Numbered from the stretch's first letter, positions 24,683 through 35,891 are shown. The stretch is 64,000 nucleotides of DNA from Polyangium spumosum (GCF_009649845.1 NZ_WJIE01000002.1:558001-622000), one strand, 5' to 3'. The notes: generated by a model from the letters alone, not told the origin. Numbers and translations are program-made.

Positions 24683-27600
24683 TCAGGCGCTCGCGAGCTC
24701 GTCCGCGAGGTCGCGCGCGGCGTCGAGGCTTGCATCTTCCGCGAGCGCCTTCTCGACGAGGAGGCGCGCCTTGCCGCTATCACCTTGCGCAGCCGCGAGC
24801 CTCCCGAGGTGGAAATACGCGAGCGCGCGGCCACGCGACGTCGTGCCCTCGGTCGAGCCCGGCGCCGTGATCTTCATCATCGTGACCGTCCGGAGGACAC
24901 GCGAAGCGACGTCGCCGTCGCCCCGATCCACCGCGAGCTGGCCGAGCTCGAGCGCGATGTCGGCGCTGCCCGCGTCATTGTCGAACGCCTTCGAGAGCTG
25001 CTCGAAAGCCACGTCGTCGTTGCCCGACGCGCGCTCGACGTGCGCGAGGGCGCGATGCGCCGCCGCGAGCGTCCTCGACCGACGACCCTCGTACGCAGCG
25101 ACGGCATTCGTGGCGAGCGGGCGCGCCTCGTCGACGCGACCCGCCGCGACATACGCCTCGGCCAGCACGATGACGGGATCCCACGCCTCCGGCGCCCGAC
25201 GACGAGCGTCCTCGACGAGCTCGACCGCAGCCGTCGCGCCCTCGGGCGACGCGAGGAGCACGCGCGCCGCGTGGAGCAGGAGCTCGACCGCCGCCGGGCC
25301 CTCGACGTTCGCCGCCGCCGAGGCGATCGACGCCGCCGCGAGCTGGTGATCGCCCATTTCACTTTGAGCCCCAACGAGCTCGGCGACGAGGGCGCGATCG
25401 AGCGGGTCGATGTCGAGCGCGCGCTTGAGGACCTCGATGGCGCCCGGGAGATCCTGCTCCTTGTCGCGGAGGATCGCGGCAGCCTTGCGGAGGCAGCCGA
25501 CGCGCTCTTCCTTGCCGGTCCGACCCTCGGCCTCGATCTGGTAGACCTCCGCGAGCTTGCGGAAATCCTCGCGGGCCTCGAAGCGCTGCCTGAGCGTGGC
25601 GCCGAGGACGGCGCTCGTCGGGAACGCGCGGTACCCCGCCTCGAGCGCGCGATCCACGCCGTCCTCGTCGCCCTGCTCGGCGCGCAGCGCGGAGAGCCGT
25701 TGCGCGGTCGCCTCCGCAGCCTCGCCCTTCTCGGCGCCGAGGAGCTTCTCGAGCGCATCCCCGAGCTCCGAGGGATCCTCGGCCTTCTCGCAGAGGCGTA
25801 CGATGGCGCGCAGCGCGTCGAGGTTGTTTGCGTCCCAATCGAGGATGCCCTGGTACGCGTCCCGGGCACGGCCCGCCTCGCCCTGCTGCTCGAGCAGCGC
25901 GCCGAGCTGCATGGAGAGCGACGCGACGGAAGCCGTGTCCTCGCGGTCCTTGGCGAGGTCGATACGACGCTCGAGGAGCGAGGCGAGATCGTCGACGCGG
26001 CCCGCGGCCGAGAGCAGGCCGGAGAGCACCCTGGCCGCCTCCTCGTTCGCCGGATCGTCGTCGAGGAGCTCGTGGAGGGTCGTGATCGCCTCGTCGGCGC
26101 CGCCTTCACGCTTCTGCGCGAGGCGCGCGCGTTCGAGGCGCATGCGCGAGCGATCCTCGACGGTCTCGAGCAGCGGGACGACCTGCTCGATGAGGCGCCC
26201 GAGGGCCTCGTCCTCGCCGAGGCTCCGGTAGAGATCGGCGAGCGGCCCCCAGAGGTCACGATCGGCAGGCTCACGCTCGAAGAGCTCGGCGTAGAGCTTC
26301 GCCGCGCCGGCCAGATCGCCGAGTTTGTCGCGAGCGATCGAGGCCGCCGTGAGCAGGTGCCCACGCTCGTCGCTGGGGTCGGCGACGCGGGCCGCGCGCT
26401 CTTCGAGGGCGCGCGCCTCGGCCCAGTCCTCGGCCGCAGCGCGCACCTTGGCGAGCGCGACGAGCGCCCACAGGTCGTCCGACATGTCGGAGACGCCCTC
26501 CTCGCGGGCGAGCGCGCGCCGCAGGACCGACTCGACGAGCGCCGCGTCGTCGAGGCCCTCGGCGACGGTGACGGCCTCGCGATAGAGGTCGACCCCGCGC
26601 TCGGGCGCGAGCAGGACGAGCGCGTCGACGAGGGCGCGGGGCCGCTCGTGCTGGCGCGCGAACCGCTCGAAGAGCGGGGCGATCAGGGGCGCGTTCTCGT
26701 CACGCTGGAGGCCGAGCCGGCAGATCGCCTCGGCACGATCGGGCGACGCGTCGAGCGAGAGAGCACGCTCGAGCGCGGGCACGCCACGCGCCGCGCCCCC
26801 CGGCTCGCGCAAGGCGAGCTCGGCGAGACGGTAGAGGCCATCGGCCAGCTCGGCAGGCGGAGCGCTCTCGCTCGCAGCGGCGATCCGCTTCTCGAGGATG
26901 GCGATCTGCCCCTCGCGATCGCCGCGCTGCTCGCAGGAGGCCTCGAGCGCGCGCCAGACCTCGTGGATCCGGCGATCCCCAGGCCGCTCGAGCAAGAGCA
27001 CCTCGGCGCGCCGGAACGCCTCGTCCGCCTGGGCCGCGTCGCCGCCCTCGCCCGAGAGCGCACGACCGAGGTGGAGGAGCAGATCGACGAGCGGAGGCTC
27101 GACCGTCGCCGCGGCGATGAGCTTGCGCAGGGCGTCGAGGTAACGATCCACCACGCCGAGGCGGCGAGCGAGCCCGAGCGCCGCGCGATGCGCGTCGGCC
27201 GAGGTCGGGCGCACGGAGAGGGCGCGGAGGTACAGGGAGAGCGCGTCCTCGGCGCGACCGAGGTGCTGCTCGTAGAGCGAGGCGAGCTCGGCGAGCAGGG
27301 GCGCAGAGGCCGCAGCGTCCGCGCCTGCGCCCTCGAGCCGGAGCTCGAGCGCGCGAGCGAGGAGCACGTGGTTCTGACGGCCGCGGAGCGCACGCACGAG
27401 CCTGTCGGCCTCGTCCGGGCTCTCGCGCGAGGCCTCGAACGCCGACTCCACGTGCTCGGCGGAGCGATCGGCGTCGCCCTGGCGATCGGCGATCTCCGCG
27501 AGCGCGATGAGCACCTCGGTCCGCGTGACGGCGGGGCTGCCCTGCTCGTCGCGCAGGCGCCGCACCATCATGAGGAGCGAGCGGTACGTGCGTTGCGCCC

Positions 27601-30600
27601 GATCGTACTGGCCCTCGTCGAACGACAACCGCGCGAGCGCGAGCAGGATCTCGGGGTGCGTCGGGTCGATCTTGAGCGCGACGTCGAGCTCGGCGAGCGC
27701 AGCCTTGCGATCCCCGGTCGCGAGGAAGACCCGCGCCAGGTAGTAATGCACGATCGCGCGGTCCTTGGGCCGCCGGCTTCCGTACGACTCGATGATCTGG
27801 CGGAGGATGGTCGAGGCCTCGTCCGCGCGGCCCGCGGCGCTGAGCGCGTCGCAAAGCGAGAGCTTGATCGCGCGATCGTCGGGCGTGAGCTGCACGGCCT
27901 GCTCGAGCAGCGGGACGGCCGCGTCGGGCTTGTTCCGCTTGGAGAAGTGCAGATCGGCGGCCTCACGGAGGAGGGCCGTGCGCTTCTGGGTGTTCTCGGT
28001 GTGCTCGGCCTCGATGGCGATGAGCTCGGCGAGCGGGCCCCACGCCTCCGCCTCGCGGTAGAGGACGGAGAGGCGAGCCCGGAGCGGCGCCGGGTCGGCC
28101 ACGCGGCCCTGCGCCTCCTCGAGGCGCTGCTGCGCGAGCGCAGGCTCGCCCGAGGCGATGTAGGCCTCGGCGAGGCGCAGGACCGGGTGCGGCGAGGCGT
28201 CGGCCGGCGCGTCCGCGCAGATGGTCTCGAGGACCTCCGCGGCGGCCGCGTGATCGCCGCGCGCCGTGAAGAGGCGAGCGAGCGCGTCGAGCGAGGCCAT
28301 GTCGCGGTACCGCGCGGCGCGGCGGTAATCGCTGATCGCGCGCGGCAGATCGCCGACGCGCGTCTCGGCGATGATGGCCGCCCTGCGCCAAAGCTCGGCG
28401 GCGGTCGTCGTGTCGCGGTTGGCCTCGCGCCGCGCCGCCTGATCCTCCCAGAGCGCCGCGAGCGCGCCGTGGTCACCACGCGCCTCGAAGAGCTCGGCGA
28501 GTTTGTCGACGGAGGGCGCGTGCGAGGGGCTCTCCTCGAGGTTCTTGCGCAAGGACCCGATCGCGCGCTCCGCGTCGCCCGACTCGACGAGCAGGAACGC
28601 GAGGTCGACGCGCAGATCGACACGCGCGAGCACGTCGTCCGCCACGGAGATCTGCCGCTCGCGCAGGGTGAGGAGCTCGGCGCGACGCCCCTCGTTGCGA
28701 TAGAGCTCCTCGAGGCGAGAGCCCACGAGCTCGTCGGTCGGATCCTCGCCGAAGAGCTCCTCGTAGATGACGATCGCCGGCTGCGCGTCGGAGATCTCGG
28801 CAGCCGCGAGGCGGAGCGAGCGGCGACGCGAGGGCTCGAAGGGCAGCTTCGCGCCGTCGAGGCAAAGCGTGACGACACGCGCGAGGTCACCCTCCTCGCG
28901 GCAGATACGCACGAGGACGTCGAGCGCCCACGCGGCGAAGGTCGCGGCCTCGCTCATCGGATCCGAGCCCTCGCCGATCCAGCGCGCCTCGGCCTTGTGG
29001 AGCATGGCCTCGGCGATGCTCTTGGCGAGGCTCGCGTCGCCCACGTGGTCGCTCGCGACGGTGACCGCCTCACGGTGGAGCGGGAGCGCGTCGGCAGACA
29101 CCTCGCTGAGGCGCAAGAGCGCATCGACGAGGGGCTTGCCAGGCGTGTGGCGGCGCAGCTCGACGAGCGCCGCGAGCATCTCGGCGTTCGTCGGATCGTA
29201 CGTGAGCGCCCGCTCGATGGCGACCTCGGCGGCACGCTCGTCGCCGCGGCGATCCCGGTGCCAGAGCGCGACGCTCCACCACAGGGCCCGCGCGACGTCG
29301 GCCGGGACATCGCCCTCGGCCTCGATCGCCGGGAACGCGTCGGCCACGTCGGACCAGCGATCGGCGGTCGCGGCGAGGCGCAGGACCTCGGCCGAGAGCT
29401 CGGGGGTCTTCACGGCCGCGAACGCGCGCCAGACCGCGTCGAACGCCGCACCAGGGTCGTTCCGGCGGTGCTCGTGCAGCGAGGCGGTCTCCGCGAGGAT
29501 CGCCGTGCGCTCGGCCGCGGAGGTCGCGGCGGCGAGGCGCGGCTCGAGGAGATCGATGGTGCGCTGCCAGTCGCCCGAGGCCGAATAGGCCGCCGTGAGC
29601 ACGCGGACGGCAGCGGCGAGGATCGGCCGGCGACCTTCGTCGTCGAGGTCGATGAGCGAGAGCAAGGTCTCGAGGCCAGAGAGCGCGAGGCCGCCCGGAT
29701 CGGCGCAGCGGATCGCGGCCTCGTAGCTCGTGACGGCCTCGGCCCACTGGGCGGTCCGATCACGCTGCACGTCGCCGAGGCGACGATACAGCTCGGCCGC
29801 GCGGGCGACGTCGCTGCCGGTCTCGTCGGCCTGCATGGCGCTCATCAAAAGCAGCTCGACGAGCTCGGGCCAGCGAGCCGCCTTCTCGAGCAGCCGAGCC
29901 AGCGCGTCGCAGCTCTCGTCGTCGGCGCCGAAGCGGCTGCGCACGCCCTCCCACACGGTGATCGCGCGGGCGGTGTCGTTGAGCTCTTGATCGCAGATCG
30001 CCGCGACGCGCACGAGGTCCTTGCGCGCGTCCGCGCCCTCGGTGAGCTCGGCGCGACGCTCGAGGACCTCCGCGAGCTCGCCGAAGCGGGCCTCGGATTC
30101 GAGGTCGGTGGCCAGGCCACCGAGCGCGTCGAGGTCGCTCGGCTCGTCCGCGAGGCGGGCGCGATACGCCGCGATGGCGCGCGGTTTGTCGCCGAGCTCG
30201 CTCGACGCGATCCGCGCGACCTCGAGAAGCGTGGCGCGGCGCGCGTCGGGATCCTTCTCGAGGCGCGCGAGCCGCTCGAGGACCTCGCAGCGCTCCGCGG
30301 AGCGGCCCTCCTCGGCGAGGAGGCGCTCGAGGTCCCGCGCAGGGCCCACCACGAGCTCGGGGTGCTCCGGTTCGAGCGAGAGGATCGCGCGGCCGAGATC
30401 GATCGCGCGACCCCGATCCCCGAGCTTCTCGACGTAGATGGCCGAGGCGCGGGAGAGGAGCTCGATGCGGAGAGCGCCCTCGGCGCCCTCGGAGACCGTG
30501 ACGAGGACCTCCGCGAGCCGATCGAAACGGTCGACACGCGCGGCCAGGCGCTCGAGCTCGGCGCGGTGGGCCGGCTCGGCGGGTTCGAGCGCGACGAGCG

Positions 30601-33600
30601 CGGCGAGGCTCTCCAGCGCGCTCGCCGGGTCGTCGAGGACGTCGGCGCGCAAGGAGACGATCTCGCGCAGGAGCTTGCCACGCGCGGCGGGATCGACCGC
30701 GGCTTCGAGGCGCACGGCGAGCACACGCGCGAGGTCCTCGTGGCGCTCCTCGCTGCGGTAGCGGCCTTCGAGGACGACGGCCGCGCGCTGGCGGGCCGTG
30801 TTCTCGGCCTCCGCGTTCGGGCGGATGGAGAGCGGCTCGCCCGCGTCGCTCGCGGCGAGGACGCGCTCGAGGAGGTCGAGCGCCTCGGCGCGCGACGGTT
30901 CGACGGAGAGCATCTCCTCGACGACGCGGAAGGCGGCGTCGGGCTCGCCGACGCCGTCGAGCCAGAGCGACGCGATCCGCGCGCGGAGCTTCTGCGCCGC
31001 CTCGACGTCGAGCGCGGCGAGCTCGTGCGAGAGCAGCTCGATGAGCGGGCGGTGGCGGCCGAGGCGCTCGTAGAGGCGCTCGAGCGAGGCGCGGATCTTC
31101 TTGTCGCGCGGCTTGAGCGGCAGGAGCTGCTCGAGGTACTGCACGGCGCGATCCGGATCGCCCGCGAGGTCCTTCGCCGACTCGGCTGCGTCCTCCAGGA
31201 GCTCGACGCGCGCGAACTTGTCGTCGGTGCGCTCGATGGCCTGGTCGTAGAGCGAGAAGAGGTCCGCCCAGCGCTCGTTCTGGTTGTAGGCGAGCTTCAG
31301 GCGCTCGAAGGCCCAGAGCGCGTCGGGCGCGACGTCGACGACCCTGCGCAGGAGCCTCATCACGGCGTCCTGATCGTCGAAGAAGAACTCCTCGTGGTAG
31401 TCGACCGAGCGCCGCCCGAGGTCGTCGAGCGTGTCGGGATCGAGCTCGCGGACCGTGTCGGACTCGAGCTTCTTGCGGTAGGCCTCGGCGACGAGATCGG
31501 GCCGATCGGCGTCGCGGCCGAGCTGCTCGGCGCGATCCCAGAGCGCCGCGTCGTAGGGCAGCTCCTCGACCGCGCGCACGGCGAGGTCGAGGGCGAGCTC
31601 CGGCGCGGCGCCCGGCCTGTCGAGCAGCCGCGTGAACCAGCCGGCGCGCAGATCCAGGACGTCGCTCGCGTCGGCGGGCGTCGCGATGAGAAGCTTGAGG
31701 ATCCGCGCGGCGATGGCCTCGTCGTCCGTCGCGTCGCAAGCGCGCTCCAGCATCTCGGCCGCGCGCCTCCGCGATTCGGGCCGCGAGAGGGCCCGCTCGA
31801 GGAGCACGAGCGCGCCCTCGTTGCCCGGCTCGGCTTCGAGCACCGGCTCCACCGCGGCGAGCGCCTCGTCCACACGGCCGAGGCGATCGAGCAGGAGCGT
31901 CGCGAGCTCGAGCTCGAGCGCCGTCCGCTCCGCGCCCTCGCGCAGATCACGGCGCGCGGCGAGCATGGCCGCTGCGCCCTCGACGTCACCGAGGTCGAGC
32001 AGCAGCCGGCTGCGCGCCGCGAGCGCCGCGTCGTTCTGCGGATCCTGTTCGAGCACGCGGGCATAGAGCCCCTCGGCCGCGCGCGGATCCTTGAAGACGT
32101 TCTCCTCGGCCGCCGCCCACGCGAGCAGCGCCTCGACGCGACGATCGCCCTCGGCGCGTTGCAGGCGGAAGCCGAGCACCCAGCGGCGATCCTCGAGTCG
32201 CGCCTGCGTGGGCGGGCTCCGATCGAGGAACGCTTCGAAGGCCTCGACCGCGCTCCACGGATCCGAGGCGCTCTCGATCATGCCGCGGTACGCCGCCGCG
32301 GCCTCCTCCTGGCGCTCGGGATCGGCCCCGAGCACACGCGCGCGCGCCGCCAGGAGGGCCTCACGCGCGCCGACGTCGAGCGCGCCCTCGTCCGCGAGGA
32401 GCGCGTCTGCCGCGCCCACGAAGCGCGTCGTGGCCCTCGCGTGGATGGCCGCGTCCTCGAACGCGAGCAGTTTGTCCGCGCGCTCGGCCGCATCGGCCGC
32501 GGTGCGGAAGAGGACCTCGTAGACCGCGGGCAACTTCTCCCAGGCCTCGGAGCGGCGGTAGAGATCCACGAGACGCTCGGCGGCCTCGCGATCGTCGGCC
32601 GAGAGCGCGAGCACGCGCTCGAAGAGGCGCTCCGCGACCGCGCCGTCTCCGCCGCTGTCCGCGAGGTCGCCTGCGCGGCGGTAGTCCTCGATCGACGCCG
32701 CCGTGTCGCCCAAGGCCTCGGCCTTCAGCGCGGCGAGGAGCTCGAGCCACTTCGCCTCGGAGAGCGGGCCGTCCGCGCTCGCGATGCGGCGCTCGAGCAG
32801 CACCCGGTAGAGGTCGTTGTCGCCCGCCTTCCGCGCGAGATCCGCGATCCGATCGAGCGTCTCCTCCGAGAGCGTGGTGCCCTCGTCGAGCAGGCTCCGG
32901 TAGTGCTGACGCGCCCGATCGATCCACCCGCGGGAGGCGGACAGGTTCGCCATGCGCAGCGTGATCGCCGCGCGCTCCTCCGCGTCGGCCGCGCGCTCCA
33001 CGCCGCCGAGCAGCGCCGCGTAGAGGCCCTCCGCGTCCCCACCTTCCTCCATCACGTCGAGCAGCGCCTCGTAGGCGCCTCGATCCGTCGCGTCCTCCGA
33101 GAGCGCGCGCCGATAGGTGGCCGCCGCGGCCGCGAGGTCCCGCAGCCCTCGACGCTCGATCGTGCCGATGGAGTGGAAGATCTCACGACGCCGCTCCGGA
33201 TCCGTCGTGGCCGCGAGCGCGCCCTTGTAGAGCGCGAGCCGCTCCTGCGCGTTGCCGTGTTTCTGCAGGAGGGCGTCGATCCGCGCGATGAGGTCGGGCG
33301 ACGAAGGCTCGAAGGCGAGCGCGTTCCGGAGCACGGAGAGCGCGCCGACGAAGTCACCGTAAACCGCGAGCGCCTCGCCCGTGGCCTTCGCGAGCTCCGC
33401 GATCGCCGGGTGATCGACGCTCCGGTTGCCGAGGGCCTGGATCAGGATGCCCGCGCGGCGCGCGGCGTCGTCCCCCGCGAGGCGCTCGACCGTCGAGAGC
33501 CACTCCGGCACCTCCTCGGCCATGTCGTTCGTGGCGATGCGAAGGCCGAGCCCCGCGAACTGCATGGCGCGCTTCGTGTCCCCGAGCTCCCCCTCCGCGA

Positions 33601-35716
33601 GCTGCGTGGCCTCGCGCAGCGCGGCGAGTTTGTCGACGGCGTCCTTCGCCACGTCCCCGCGCACCTCGAGGACCTTGAGGAGCCCCTGGTTGGCGCCCTC
33701 CTCGCGGTAGATCGGCTCGAGGACGTCGGCCGCGCCGAGCCGATGATCACCGCCGCCGAGCATCCGCTCCACGGCCTGGCGGCAGGTCTTGTCGGAGCGA
33801 TCGAGGTCGAGCGCCTGGCGGTACGCGTCGAGCGCGCCCGCGCCGTCGCCGAGCCGAGCGAGCCGCACCTGCGCCAGCTTCGCGAGGATGGCGACGCGCT
33901 CCTCGGAAGGCGCGAGCCCCGCCTCGGCGTCGAGCGTCTGCGCGAGCTCCTCCCATCGCTGCTCGCGCTCGAGCAAGGGCAGGATGCGCGCGTGGATCTC
34001 GCGCGTCGGCCCGTACGTCTGGAGAAACCGACGCCAGCCGTCGAGCACGGCGCCGAGATCGTTCGAACGCGCCGCGCGGAGATCGGCCGCGCGGAAGGCG
34101 AGATCACGCGCCGCTTCCCGGTCCGTCTCGAGGGCCGCGCGGCGCTCGAGGACGTCGGCGAGCGAGACCTCGTCGCCCGTGGCCTCGTAGAGGCGCTCGA
34201 GCGCGGGCAACGCGTCGCTCTCGAGCGACGTGCCGACGAGCTTGCGGTACGCGGCGATCGCGCCCGCGGCGTCCCCGAGCGTCTCCTCGCGCAGCCGCGC
34301 GAGCCGCTCGGCCGCGCCGGCGCGCGCGTCGGGCTCCGGCTCGATGTCGCTCAGCCGATCGAGCGCCGCCGCGAGCGCGCTCCCGTCGCCGGCCTGCTCG
34401 CACAGCTCCGCGAGCGCCCGCGCCGCGCGCACGCCCGCGTCCTCCGCGAGCCCCGCGTCCACGGCGCTCTGGAACGACGCGCGCGCCCGCTTCGGATCCC
34501 CCGTCTCCAGGAAGAGCTCGCCGAGGTCGGCGGCGATCTTGGCGCGCACGAGCGGGTCCTTCGCGCCGGCCGAGGCGCGCGTGAGCACGCGCGTCACGTC
34601 GAGCCTGCGATCGAGCGCGGCGCCGATGGAGCGGTACCGCGCGCGCACCTCGTCGTCGTTCGGATCGACCGTGAGGATGCCCTCGTAGAGCGTGAACGCC
34701 GCGCCGAGGTCGCCGAGGTGGTGGTACTGCAGCGACGCGAGCCGCTTCTGCGCCTCGAGCCTGCGCGGGCCACGCACGCTGTCGATCTGGATCGTGAGCA
34801 TGCGCGCCGCGTCCTCGTACTGCTCGCGCGACATGAACACGCTCTCGATGGCGGCGGCGGCGCGCGCGGCGAGCGTCTTGTGCGTGAGGAGCTGCTCGCA
34901 CGTGCTCCACGCGAGCTCGCTGTCGGGGTTCTTCTTCAGCACCTCCTCGGCGTGCGGCAGCGCCTTCTCGATCTCGTGCAGGCTCACGGAGTAGAGCTCG
35001 ATGGCCTGCTCGCGCAGCGCGAGGAGATCCTCGTCGGGGGGCGGCGGATCGGCCGCGATGGCTTGCTCGTAGAGCTTGGCCACGTCGGCGAAGCGACCCG
35101 CGGCCACGAGCCGCTCGGTCATCGCGATGCGGCTGTCGGCGTCGGTCGGGTCGAGCCGCAGGATCTGCTGGTGGAGCTTGAACGCCTTGTCCTCTTCGCC
35201 CGGGAGCGCGGCGAGGATCTGGACGGCGGCGCGGAGGAACGCGAGCTGCTCCTGTTTGTCCTGCCGGTGCGCCGCCATCTGCGTGTAGAGCTCGGCGAGC
35301 TTCAGCCAGTCCTCGCGGTCGCGCAGGATGGCCTCGAGGCGCTGGAACGCGTCGACGTTGCCCGGCGAGAGCTGCATGACGCGCTCGAGGTGCGGCTGCG
35401 CCGTCGCGCCGTCGCCCGCGTAGTCGACGAGGAACGCGGAGGCGCAGAGCAAGAGCTCGATCTGCGCGGCCGGCTGCAGCAAACGAATCTTCCGGTCGCG
35501 ACAGATGGCGTCGTAGGCAGCGGCGAGCTCGGCGATGCGGTTGTCCCGATGCGCGGCCTGATGAAGCATGTCCCAGAGCTCGCCGGGGCTCGCGCCCTTC
35601 GCGAGGGCCTGAGCGAGCAAATCCAGGAGCGCGGGCTCGTTCTCGAGCGTCTGTTCCAGGGCCGAGGCAACGGTGTCCAGCTGCGGTACGGCGCGACCGG
35701 TCTTCGATTCCTGCAT
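24683..35716 (-). CDS. Giant tetratricopeptide-repeat protein, 3,677 residues
   Basis: One uninterrupted 11-kb gene. From residue about 20 to the C-terminus the protein is an almost continuous array of degenerate TPR-type helical pairs; recurring signatures are A-x-x-x-Y-x-x-L, LxRLxAx, ExAxDPxxxxA and LEDAAE-type helices, spaced about 34-40 residues, so of the order of 90-100 repeats. No signal peptide, transmembrane helix or catalytic domain was found, which suggests a cytoplasmic superhelical scaffold. The start ATG at 35716 (MQESKTGRAVPQ) has GGGAAGGGAC before it; an open frame reaches 35887 without such support. Transcription diverges from the hydrolase gene at 35906. Proteins of this size class are known in myxobacteria, but the function cannot be read from sequence. 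Confidence 0.85.
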   Translation of the reverse strand: MQESKTGRAVPQLDTVASALEQTLENEPALLDLLAQALAKGASPGELWDMLHQAAHRDNRIAELAAAYDAICRDRKIRLLQPAAQIELLLCASAFLVDYAGDGATAQPHLERVMQLSPGNVDAFQRLEAILRDREDWLKLAELYTQMAAHRQDKQEQLAFLRAAVQILAALPGEEDKAFKLHQQILRLDPTDADSRIAMTERLVAAGRFADVAKLYEQAIAADPPPPDEDLLALREQAIELYSVSLHEIEKALPHAEEVLKKNPDSELAWSTCEQLLTHKTLAARAAAAIESVFMSREQYEDAARMLTIQIDSVRGPRRLEAQKRLASLQYHHLGDLGAAFTLYEGILTVDPNDDEVRARYRSIGAALDRRLDVTRVLTRASAGAKDPLVRAKIAADLGELFLETGDPKRARASFQSAVDAGLAEDAGVRAARALAELCEQAGDGSALAAALDRLSDIEPEPDARAGAAERLARLREETLGDAAGAIAAYRKLVGTSLESDALPALERLYEATGDEVSLADVLERRAALETDREAARDLAFRAADLRAARSNDLGAVLDGWRRFLQTYGPTREIHARILPLLEREQRWEELAQTLDAEAGLAPSEERVAILAKLAQVRLARLGDGAGALDAYRQALDLDRSDKTCRQAVERMLGGGDHRLGAADVLEPIYREEGANQGLLKVLEVRGDVAKDAVDKLAALREATQLAEGELGDTKRAMQFAGLGLRIATNDMAEEVPEWLSTVERLAGDDAARRAGILIQALGNRSVDHPAIAELAKATGEALAVYGDFVGALSVLRNALAFEPSSPDLIARIDALLQKHGNAQERLALYKGALAATTDPERRREIFHSIGTIERRGLRDLAAAAATYRRALSEDATDRGAYEALLDVMEEGGDAEGLYAALLGGVERAADAEERAAITLRMANLSASRGWIDRARQHYRSLLDEGTTLSEETLDRIADLARKAGDNDLYRVLLERRIASADGPLSEAKWLELLAALKAEALGDTAASIEDYRRAGDLADSGGDGAVAERLFERVLALSADDREAAERLVDLYRRSEAWEKLPAVYEVLFRTAADAAERADKLLAFEDAAIHARATTRFVGAADALLADEGALDVGAREALLAARARVLGADPERQEEAAAAYRGMIESASDPWSAVEAFEAFLDRSPPTQARLEDRRWVLGFRLQRAEGDRRVEALLAWAAAEENVFKDPRAAEGLYARVLEQDPQNDAALAARSRLLLDLGDVEGAAAMLAARRDLREGAERTALELELATLLLDRLGRVDEALAAVEPVLEAEPGNEGALVLLERALSRPESRRRAAEMLERACDATDDEAIAARILKLLIATPADASDVLDLRAGWFTRLLDRPGAAPELALDLAVRAVEELPYDAALWDRAEQLGRDADRPDLVAEAYRKKLESDTVRELDPDTLDDLGRRSVDYHEEFFFDDQDAVMRLLRRVVDVAPDALWAFERLKLAYNQNERWADLFSLYDQAIERTDDKFARVELLEDAAESAKDLAGDPDRAVQYLEQLLPLKPRDKKIRASLERLYERLGRHRPLIELLSHELAALDVEAAQKLRARIASLWLDGVGEPDAAFRVVEEMLSVEPSRAEALDLLERVLAASDAGEPLSIRPNAEAENTARQRAAVVLEGRYRSEERHEDLARVLAVRLEAAVDPAARGKLLREIVSLRADVLDDPASALESLAALVALEPAEPAHRAELERLAARVDRFDRLAEVLVTVSEGAEGALRIELLSRASAIYVEKLGDRGRAIDLGRAILSLEPEHPELVVGPARDLERLLAEEGRSAERCEVLERLARLEKDPDARRATLLEVARIASSELGDKPRAIAAYRARLADEPSDLDALGGLATDLESEARFGELAEVLERRAELTEGADARKDLVRVAAICDQELNDTARAITVWEGVRSRFGADDESCDALARLLEKAARWPELVELLLMSAMQADETGSDVARAAELYRRLGDVQRDRTAQWAEAVTSYEAAIRCADPGGLALSGLETLLSLIDLDDEGRRPILAAAVRVLTAAYSASGDWQRTIDLLEPRLAAATSAAERTAILAETASLHEHRRNDPGAAFDAVWRAFAAVKTPELSAEVLRLAATADRWSDVADAFPAIEAEGDVPADVARALWWSVALWHRDRRGDERAAEVAIERALTYDPTNAEMLAALVELRRHTPGKPLVDALLRLSEVSADALPLHREAVTVASDHVGDASLAKSIAEAMLHKAEARWIGEGSDPMSEAATFAAWALDVLVRICREEGDLARVVTLCLDGAKLPFEPSRRRSLRLAAAEISDAQPAIVIYEELFGEDPTDELVGSRLEELYRNEGRRAELLTLRERQISVADDVLARVDLRVDLAFLLVESGDAERAIGSLRKNLEESPSHAPSVDKLAELFEARGDHGALAALWEDQAARREANRDTTTAAELWRRAAIIAETRVGDLPRAISDYRRAARYRDMASLDALARLFTARGDHAAAAEVLETICADAPADASPHPVLRLAEAYIASGEPALAQQRLEEAQGRVADPAPLRARLSVLYREAEAWGPLAELIAIEAEHTENTQKRTALLREAADLHFSKRNKPDAAVPLLEQAVQLTPDDRAIKLSLCDALSAAGRADEASTILRQIIESYGSRRPKDRAIVHYYLARVFLATGDRKAALAELDVALKIDPTHPEILLALARLSFDEGQYDRAQRTYRSLLMMVRRLRDEQGSPAVTRTEVLIALAEIADRQGDADRSAEHVESAFEASRESPDEADRLVRALRGRQNHVLLARALELRLEGAGADAAASAPLLAELASLYEQHLGRAEDALSLYLRALSVRPTSADAHRAALGLARRLGVVDRYLDALRKLIAAATVEPPLVDLLLHLGRALSGEGGDAAQADEAFRRAEVLLLERPGDRRIHEVWRALEASCEQRGDREGQIAILEKRIAAASESAPPAELADGLYRLAELALREPGGAARGVPALERALSLDASPDRAEAICRLGLQRDENAPLIAPLFERFARQHERPRALVDALVLLAPERGVDLYREAVTVAEGLDDAALVESVLRRALAREEGVSDMSDDLWALVALAKVRAAAEDWAEARALEERAARVADPSDERGHLLTAASIARDKLGDLAGAAKLYAELFEREPADRDLWGPLADLYRSLGEDEALGRLIEQVVPLLETVEDRSRMRLERARLAQKREGGADEAITTLHELLDDDPANEEAARVLSGLLSAAGRVDDLASLLERRIDLAKDREDTASVASLSMQLGALLEQQGEAGRARDAYQGILDWDANNLDALRAIVRLCEKAEDPSELGDALEKLLGAEKGEAAEATAQRLSALRAEQGDEDGVDRALEAGYRAFPTSAVLGATLRQRFEAREDFRKLAEVYQIEAEGRTGKEERVGCLRKAAAILRDKEQDLPGAIEVLKRALDIDPLDRALVAELVGAQSEMGDHQLAAASIASAAANVEGPAAVELLLHAARVLLASPEGATAAVELVEDARRRAPEAWDPVIVLAEAYVAAGRVDEARPLATNAVAAYEGRRSRTLAAAHRALAHVERASGNDDVAFEQLSKAFDNDAGSADIALELGQLAVDRGDGDVASRVLRTVTMMKITAPGSTEGTTSRGRALAYFHLGRLAAAQGDSGKARLLVEKALAEDASLDAARDLADELASA

Positions 35717-35891
35717 GTCCCTTCCCGAGCCGCCGGGGAAAATCGGCGCGGCCGAGAACGTATCAAGGATCGTTCGGACCGATCGCATTGATCTGAATCG
35801 TCCGAGGGCAAAATGTCGAAATGCAGCGGGAACCCGGGAGACCGGTCGGCCACCTCGCCTCCCGGGGTGGCCCCACGCGGGGGGCATGGGT

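Noticed and set aside
24785-35791. A 3,668-codon open frame on the plus strand, opposite the giant TPR gene
   Set aside because: It is a GC-bias shadow: Arg/Glu/Leu-rich text without any domain, start site or repeat logic, while the minus strand gives consistent TPR helices and a ribosome site.
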